From the NCBI GenBank assembly GCA_963556145.1, contig OY744466.1:806001-870000 (forward strand): 64,000 bases of DNA, given 5' to 3'. This stretch comes from Hygrocybe punicea (taxonomy: Eukaryota > Basidiomycota > Agaricomycetes > Agaricales > Hygrophoraceae). The translations under genes were made by a program, and so were the position numbers. Position 1 is the first letter of the stretch. Each line of letters opens with the position of its first letter. Positions 58,072 to 64,000 of the stretch are shown piece after piece. The notes under the pieces are model-generated. The model ran no database searches, had not been told where the DNA came from, and saw only the letters and a list, made by a program, of their open reading frames with translations.

Positions 58072-59835
58072 ACCACCCCCTCCCCCCAGTCCCAGCAGCC
58101 CTTCTGGCAGCCATGGACCGTTGAGTATCTGCTGCATGAGAGGTCTATTGCCCTTGGACTCTCTATTGACAAGTCTACACACACTACATACAGCTCAGCA
58201 CTTAACTCATACCTTACATTCTGCAAGTCCCACTCATTCCCCATTGACCCCACCCCTGAAAAACCCAGCTTCTTCATGGTCTTCATGTCCTCCCACATCA
58301 AACTGTCATCTGTCAACAGCTACCTCTTGGGCATTGTCAATCAACTAGAGGACCATTTCCCTCATGCATGCCAACACCAGAACAGCCACCTTGTTTCTTG
58401 TACCCTTGCAGGCTGCAAATGACACTTTGGTTCTCCCACCAGCCGCAAAGAACCCCTCTCATGGTCTCACCTCTGCCTCACTGACTCATCCCTTGACCAC
58501 GACTCTTTGCATGATGACAAACTCTTTGTTGCACAACTCTTGACTGGTTTCTTTGTCCTCCTGCAGGTCGGTGAACTCACTTATCCCGATACTGTCAGCT
58601 TACAAAATCCACACAAACTTTCAATGCATCACACAGTCACATTTACTGACCTCACATACAGCTACACCCTTCCCACACACAAAGCCAATGCATTTTTTCA
58701 GGGTAACATCATCCACGTCGAGTGCCATGCTGGAGTGGACAACCCTTACCGTCATTTCACCGCTTACCTCACTTCCCACAATTTCCTTTTCCCCTTTCAC
58801 ACACCACTCTGGCTCAGAGCCAATGGTAGTGTTCCACAACATTCTTGGTTTATCAAGCACATGCGCAGGCTTTATCCCATGACTCTCACTGGCCAGTCCA
58901 TGTGTGCAGGCCACGTCCCTTGTGATTGCCAGTGCCACACCGCACACATCATCCAGGCCGCTGTAGTGGCGAGGTCGGGGTGGCTGCGGAATAAAGATCC
59001 TAACCTATGGTGTCAGCATAGAAGTGACTAGGAATAGTCTATAAGCTTCAGTGAAATGATAAGAAGGAAAGAGTAGAGAGCTGCCAAATAAAATGACTAA
59101 TAACTATCAAAGCCAGTCTAAGCCGATGATGTTGGGTACGGTGGGTCGGGTGTCGGGTGACGAGGGATGTAGAGATAAAGACGGTAGATCGATGGGGAGA
59201 GCATCGAGGAAACCGACGAGTAATGTGTGCAATGGGTTTTACTGAGAGACTGATTCTCAGAGAGAGGAAACGGGGGAACTGATTTATTATTTTGAGATGG
59301 CGCTTGGGCACCGTTTTTATACTACAAAATTCTCTATCTAGATTTGGATGAGAGTCCTCGGCCGATGAGAGAGAACAAAGAGAAACAAAAATAGGGAAAT
59401 GAGAAGAGGGTTGCAACGCGATGGTGACAGGAAAATGGAGGGGAAAGTAAATATCCACAAAAACGATCAAAAGATTCATACCTATCTCCAAAAGGATGAA
59501 GGGATGTGTATATAAGGCAAGTCCGATGTTGAGAATCAAGTCCGATGAGATCCATCTGCGATAATTGGGATTCCGTGAGTTAAGGAGGTGGACCGACCAG
59601 GTACATGAGCGGCTGTGCTAGTCGGTATGCATTGGGTTGCGTCAGGTTCGAGCATGGATTGCTAGAGACGTTGGGTTCAAGCGGATTCATGGGATATCGA
59701 GTTTACGGCCTCAGAGGGTCAAGGACCCTCTACACTGCTGGCCGCCAGTCTTCCATGGTGTTTCAAATTTATATTCATAAAAACCCAATCCTTTTACAAG
59801 CCCTTATACATGGCCATGTTATTCTTCCCGATTGA
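58069..59835 (+). pseudogene. Tyrosine recombinase of element 2 (split by solo LTR)
   Basis: The frame runs STHTTYSSALNSYLTFCKSH, FFMVFMSSHIKLSSVNSYLLG, then TGA at 58420, and SRKEPLSWSHL, FVAQLLTGFFVLLQVGELT and TFTDLTYSYTLPTHKANAFF. The box II region is SMCAGHV...HIIQAAG, cut by the LTR at 58961, and resumes RQSSMVFQIYIHKNPILLQ with the nucleophilic Tyr. In relatives SMCAG reads SxRAG; the catalytic Arg is Cys here (58903-58905). The stop is at 59833-59835. The start of this domain overlaps the RNase H frame end by a few bases. Confidence 0.75.
58962..59734 (+). mobile_element. Solo LTR (773 bp) inside the recombinase of element 2
   Basis: TGTAGTGGCG...CCCTCTACA is flanked by CCGC (58958-58961) and CTGC (59735-59738), a 4-bp duplication with one mismatch. 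Removing it restores QAAGRQSS across the site. It shares GATCCTAACC near the start and CACCGTTTTTATACTAC near 59310 with 38530-39422, so it is the same family in the same orientation. Confidence 0.85.
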
Positions 59836-60640
59836 GTCATGTGTTCCTCCTCCCCATTTTTCCACATTTTGCATCTTCCTCCCATCTTTCTTGTCACTCT
59901 TGAACTTTCCATTCAACCCAGTTTTTTCCCAGATAGACTTTTACTGATTGTACGGCACAAATGTACTTCAAATTATCAGACTGTTTATGGACTCATCCCT
60001 CTCCTGGCTTTCAGCCAGAAGGGATAAGCTCCAATTTTTTGCTAAACCTCATGCTCCACCTAAGCAGAGTCGATTAACCATCAAGTCACCACAACCAACA
60101 CACATTCTCACTGGCTAATCCTCATGTGCACTTCAAGCAGAGTCAATTAGATGTAAATAAGAGTGATAAATGGTTAATTGGGAGACAGGTAAGTTAAGAA
60201 AGCATATTTTGGTGTGGCATTTTTTTCCAAATGACCAGAAACATCCATCATTTTTCTTCCATTAAATAAAGTACTGAAAATTTATTGTGTACCTGCAATG
60301 AGTCATTTTACAACATGAATAGGTAATAAGCAGAATAACAATTCACAAAGCTCTAGTGCCAAAGACAGTGCAGATTTCAACACATTTAATCAATATTAAC
60401 TCTATTTGTATATAAAAATCCTTGACATTGCAGTAGCATTTGTAGTGTAACATGTCAACAGTGTCCTACAAATTTTCTGGTATTTATTTTGTGGGGCATT
60501 GCAGCAAAACAGTGAAAACAAGGCCTGCATCACCAAAAGCAGCACATGAGTTGCTTAGTCATTGCTTAGTCAGGATCAGTATCAGTACACTTCAGCATCG
60601 AGCCATTTTTCTGACTTGGATTCAAATGTGCCCTAAAATG
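59836..60640. other. No gene seen
   Basis: This is AT-rich sequence downstream of element 2. The open frames (59839-60027, 60452-60757) have no recognisable domain. Confidence 0.4.
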
Positions 60641-60810
60641 GACATAGCTAGACTGTCCAAGGGCCAGTCCAGGCCAGGTCTGGGTATTTCCCTGAACCTG
60701 GCCCATCAGGTCCAGTCCATTAGCCTGGCCCTGGACCCTGCTGGACCTGGTCTATGAGGTCCAGTCCAGGTCTGGTCTAGTCCAAGACCTGGCCCTTCAG
60801 GGTTCTCACA
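60641..60810. repeat. GGTCCAG/CCTGG-rich word repeat
   Basis: The segment is made of permuted CCAGGTC/GGTCCAG words with weakly inverted ends (AAGGGCCAG near both sides). It resembles in style the AGCTAAGC elements and the ACGGGT elements, and may be another short nonautonomous DNA transposon. No target duplication was recognised. Confidence 0.4.
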
Positions 60811-60819
60811 CAGGATTTC

Positions 60820-61145
60820 TGTTACAGATCATTTCTGCAGCAGGCTCCAGCAACAATCAACTCAACTGGGGATCAGTTTCCACAGGAGAGAACAGCAGGT
60901 TTCATTGTTGCTTACAACTAAGACAACACTGCTAAGAGGAAGGGGTCAGGGTCTAATGTCATTGCGAATGATGGGGGTTACCCAAGACAAGAGGGTTGGC
61001 CCCAAGAAACAGACTAAACATAAAGAATGGAAAAGAAGAAAATGTCTGAACCAACTACAAGAACAATAGATATAGTGACTGGTCTTGAGGGGAGGTAAAT
61101 ATAAGTCCAACCATGAGGCTACCATAAGTCCAACTACACCATGTG
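60820..61145. repeat. Partial second copy of the LTR-like element at 50343
   Basis: From TGTTACAGATC it follows 50343-50675 over about 325 bp with roughly 15 percent differences (shared GGGGGTTACCCAA and TATAGTGACTGGTCTTGAGG). Homology ends at TGTGTTCAC, so the 3' three quarters are missing. Confidence 0.75.
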
Positions 61146-61296
61146 TTCACTTGTGCTAGAGGGCCATTGCTTTGCACAGGATATCCTTGTAATCTCAAAT
61201 CAAATGAATGTATACAGACTTTGTCAGTATTTACAACAACTGCCCTTAACTTGATTTAAATATAATGACTAAGAAACCATAAGAGTATTTCTACAT

Positions 61297-62068
61297 TTAC
61301 AGCCGTTTTCTTAATTCTTGACACTTTTTGAATTTTTTAACTGTTTAAGAAAATGATGACTTAGAAAAATTTACCATGTGAAGTTATGTATCTTGTGAAA
61401 TACTGAATGGATTTGAATGGTTATATAGGCAAACTTTATCTATTTCATAAGGGCTTTTCAGCTGTACCATCATATCTAAGAAATACTAAGTGTGTGCAGA
61501 GATATAGATGACATAAGATGGAATAGCTACTGAACCTTATGTGAAGTATAACTTGACGAATACAGCACCAATTTAAGAGATTGTAAGGAATGAAATGTTT
61601 CATTTTTCAAGGAGAATACACTCCAATACCAGGATTTTTGATATTTTGTGTTATTGAAATTTAAATTAGCAATATTCCCATAAAACTAGAATATTACAAT
61701 TATCAAGTACAAATATGAGTTTATCAAAAATCCCGGTATTGGAGTGTATCCTCCTTGAAAATTGAAACATTTCATTCCTTACAATCTCTTAAATTGGTGC
61801 TGTATTCGTCAAGTTATACTTCACATAAGGTTCAGTAGCTATTCCATCTTATGTCATCTATATCTCTGCACACACTTAGTATTTCTTAGATATGATGGTA
61901 CAGCTGAAAAGCCCTTATGAAATAGATAAAGTTTGCCTATATAACCATTCAAATCCATTCAGTATTTCACAAGATACATAACTTCACATGGTAAATTTTT
62001 CTAAGTCATCATTTTCTTAAACAGTTGAAAAATTCAAAAAGTGTCAAGAATTAAGAAAACGGCTGTAA
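61297..62068. mobile_element. Long foldback element, TTACAGCCG ends
   Basis: Left arm 61297-61653 and right arm 61716-62068 are near-perfect reverse complements around an AT-rich loop. The ends TTACAGCCGTTTTC and complement are close to those of 44771-45591, with TA flanking CAGCC...GGCTG. Internal units sit at about 61388 (TGTGAAATACTGA) and 61553 (GACGAATACAGCA). It is non-coding. Confidence 0.85.
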
Positions 62069-62120
62069 TGAAGGAAAATTAATTATTACATGTGGGCCTA
62101 TGAGAATATTCATAAATCAC

Positions 62121-64000
62121 CTATATAAGAACATATATCAAAAGACAAGGCCTTTTGGACCTGCAGATATTTAAAACAATATCTTCCAGCATTCCTTTAT
62201 ACTCTGTAGATTTCCCCATAGTGATACCATCATGAAACCAAACCTGACCTGTCACACTTATAATATGAGATGTGAAGTGATCACTTCCATGATATATGAC
62301 ACCTCTGAGACAATATTTTTTTGGATCTGTTTCCCCCTCAACTGTGACTACCAAATTATGATCTACAGTGGTTGTAAAAGCAGATGTAGCAAATGCAAGT
62401 AACTGAGGGGCATTTACAAAAGTGAATCTTCGAAGTAGGAAGTCATTGCAGACTGTACACTTTGAAGCAAGAGAAATTACAAAGAGATCAAGTTTATCCT
62501 GAATAGATTCAAAGTCAATTCTTCCAACCTCTATATGGCAACCATGTGCTGCTTCCCTCTGTCTGGGCACAGGATGATGTCGAGGACAAGAAATATGAGA
62601 GGAAAGAATAGGAATATTCTTTTGTAGCAATGTATTCAATAAATTGTTGACACTAGTATTCACTCCCCATGGGAAGTCATTATGTAAATACTGATCCAGA
62701 GAGTGCCTTAGATGATCATGCACTGCTTCTAAAGAGCATTCACCTTCAGAATATCTTAAAAATCCATCTGCCAAGACACTGAGAAACTGAGAATTTAAAT
62801 TTTTGAAAGCAATAAGTTCATTATTGTGTCAAACATCATATAAGATAGCTATTACAGAGTCATATGCACAGCTGTTGTTACTCCAGAGGGTGCCAGCAGG
62901 AGTGCTCATAGAAGTAAATAGAGTGTCATTAATAATATGGTTTGTTTTCAATTTCTTTCTCTGAGGTGCAACCCAAGACCCACTTATTTTTCTCTTATCA
63001 GTAGAATCTGGACAAAACAATGCTGGTGTACTGGGCAGGAACATATGTTGACTTGGAAGGAACATCTTTTGAAGTTTTTGTTTTTTATCCAGAACTTTCC
63101 ATAGAATTTTATCCTCTTCACCTGGGATATATCACTGAATTGCCTTGTGCACATTTTCTGGAACATAATGCTTGCCTTTCCAAGATCTAAAGGAATCAAT
63201 TAGAGAATTTCTGCGATCACCGGTAACAGAACTTGGTAGCTTGCCTTTATACCTCAATTTGACAATTTCATCTAGAATTTCTAGCTCATGGAATTCCTGA
63301 CATAATGCACCAGATGCACCACCTGTTATCTTTCTTGTATCAAACCCATGCAAAATGACAGTGCCATGCACTGAAACACTATGTGATGGTGCAGTGTAAT
63401 ATGATTGATGAGATCAGCTATTATTTAGATCAACTGGATTTTTTGGTCTTGTCTTTCCTTGTAAAGAATAATCTGTCATTAAAAAATTTGGAAGTACCTC
63501 TACCTGAGTACATGATATTGTAATAGAAGAATCATCTGGTAGAGCACAGTATACAGTAACACTTGTTTTTGTAAGTGGTACAACATTATCAGGAAGACCA
63601 TTTAATTTCACATTTTGTGGAGGATTAGTATTACAAATAATGTATCCAATACTCTCTGGCCTTGCTTACCCTTTGCTGACTGCCAACTATGAACTATGCC
63701 TTCTTGGCCACAGGTAATGCATAGCTCAGTTGCACCATTATTACAGATCATAATGGACATCCAAACACACAATGAAAGCTTTCCAGGTATGCACTTTGAG
63801 TTTGAACTGTGAGGTTGATTCTGTAAATCTTGACACACTTTATCTGTCAAGGTGTGGTGCTTACAAGTTGCATTTTTACATAAATCCTTGCCCTTTTTTC
63901 TGTCTTTAGAAATGACTGAATCATCATAATAGAAGTTAACCAGAGGTTGACCAGTCTCTTTAGAAAATCTCAATGACTGCAAGTAATTGATCTCATCTTT
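62121..64000 (-). pseudogene. SF1 (PIF1-like) helicase fused to a ubiquitin-protease-like domain, decayed and cut by the window end
   Basis: On the minus strand, entering at 64000: YLQSLRFSKETGQPL, CIPGKLSLCVWM..MICNNGATELC, QRVLDTLFV, GLPDNVVPLTKTSV, VEVLPNFLMTDYSLQGKTRP (helicase C-terminal motif), SHQSYYTAPSHS, GTVILHGFD and GDRRNSLIDSFRSWKG. After a basic linker comes a cysteine-protease-like part: WSNNSCAYDSVIAILYDV (Cys box) and CLRGVIYHGSDHFTSHII followed by WFHDG (His box), ending at 62121. This is like the USP fold. I recall such helicase-protease fusions from Agaricomycetes; their role is unknown to me. Stops at 63414 (TGA), 63132 and 62829 and a possible frameshift inactivate this copy. 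The helicase N-terminus lies outside the window. Confidence 0.6.

Larger units (their letters stand above)
56601..59835 (+). mobile_element. DIRS/Ngaro-type tyrosine-recombinase retrotransposon 2 (5' truncated)
   Basis: On the plus strand the order is reverse transcriptase, RNase H, tyrosine recombinase, with no integrase. Gag was not found. The recombinase is split by a solo LTR (58962-59734). Protein similarity to element 1 is low, so it is a separate family or lineage. Confidence 0.75.

Noticed and set aside
50343..61145. One 10.8-kb LTR retrotransposon bounded by the two TGTTACRG repeats
   Set aside because: The left element has its own complete 5-bp target duplication at 50338 and 52003, the right copy is only a 325-bp fragment, and no pol genes of a matching element lie between.
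12642..63416. Reassigned TGA codon (TGA read as Arg or Trp)
   Set aside because: The intact DUF6698-like gene ends in TGA, known Agaricomycete nuclear genes use TGA as stop, and the TGA sites concentrate in transposons and pseudogenes. CpG decay explains them more simply.

Overview
The window looks like nuclear DNA of a mushroom-forming basidiomycete (Agaricomycetes). The evidence is short introns of about 45-70 bp with GT...AG ends, and several gene families I know mainly from that group: a Plavaka-type transposase, DUF6532/DUF6698/DUF6533-like genes, a KDZ transposase tail, a TET/JBP-like dioxygenase and tyrosine-recombinase retrotransposons. The species cannot be named from sequence alone. 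I saw no rRNA or tRNA gene and no CRISPR array. All family names rest on motif recognition by eye; no database search was run.

Layout. 0-11 kb is transposon and repeat territory: a perfectly symmetric TA-flanked foldback element (451-888), a Tc1/mariner fragment, 80-bp tandem repeats, a 5'-truncated Ty1/copia element (about 4.1-7.45 kb) split by a solo LTR, and a low-complexity block with a minisatellite. 11.7-28.3 kb is the gene-like island: a Plavaka-type transposase (minus), a nine-exon Reb1/TTF1-like Myb protein (minus) sharing a 255-bp divergent promoter with a six-exon Spt5-like NGN/KOW gene (plus), a coiled-coil gene with a duplicated exon (minus), a small unknown gene, an 11-exon DUF6532-like gene, a Myb remnant, a proline-rich ORF and an intact eight-exon DUF6698-like gene. 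28.3-36.5 kb holds a decayed TET/JBP-like gene and a second Spt5-like gene broken by an internal inversion and by a hAT-type nonautonomous insertion.

37.6-44.5 kb is a DIRS/Ngaro-type retrotransposon (minus) carrying a nested solo LTR and a nested hAT-type element. 44.8-49 kb has two long foldback elements flanking a DUF6533-type membrane-protein gene. 49-54 kb is a hAT transposase gene split by a 1.66-kb LTR-like element. 56.6-59.8 kb is a second tyrosine-recombinase retrotransposon, again split by a solo LTR. 61.3-62.1 kb is another foldback element, and 62.1-64 kb is a decayed helicase plus ubiquitin-protease-like fusion running off the window.

Two themes tie the window together. First, inactivation is strikingly uniform: at about fifteen positions spread over most of the decayed families, TGA sits where family comparison or the local context suggests arginine. 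This is what CGA to TGA transition at methylated CpG would give. Both tyrosine recombinases also have cysteine where the catalytic arginine is expected. Second, nested insertions have readable target duplications, which lets the interrupted reading frames be followed across them. The least expected structures are the foldback elements, whose arms are each built from two diverged units of about 160-190 bp, and the intragenic inversion in the second Spt5-like gene.
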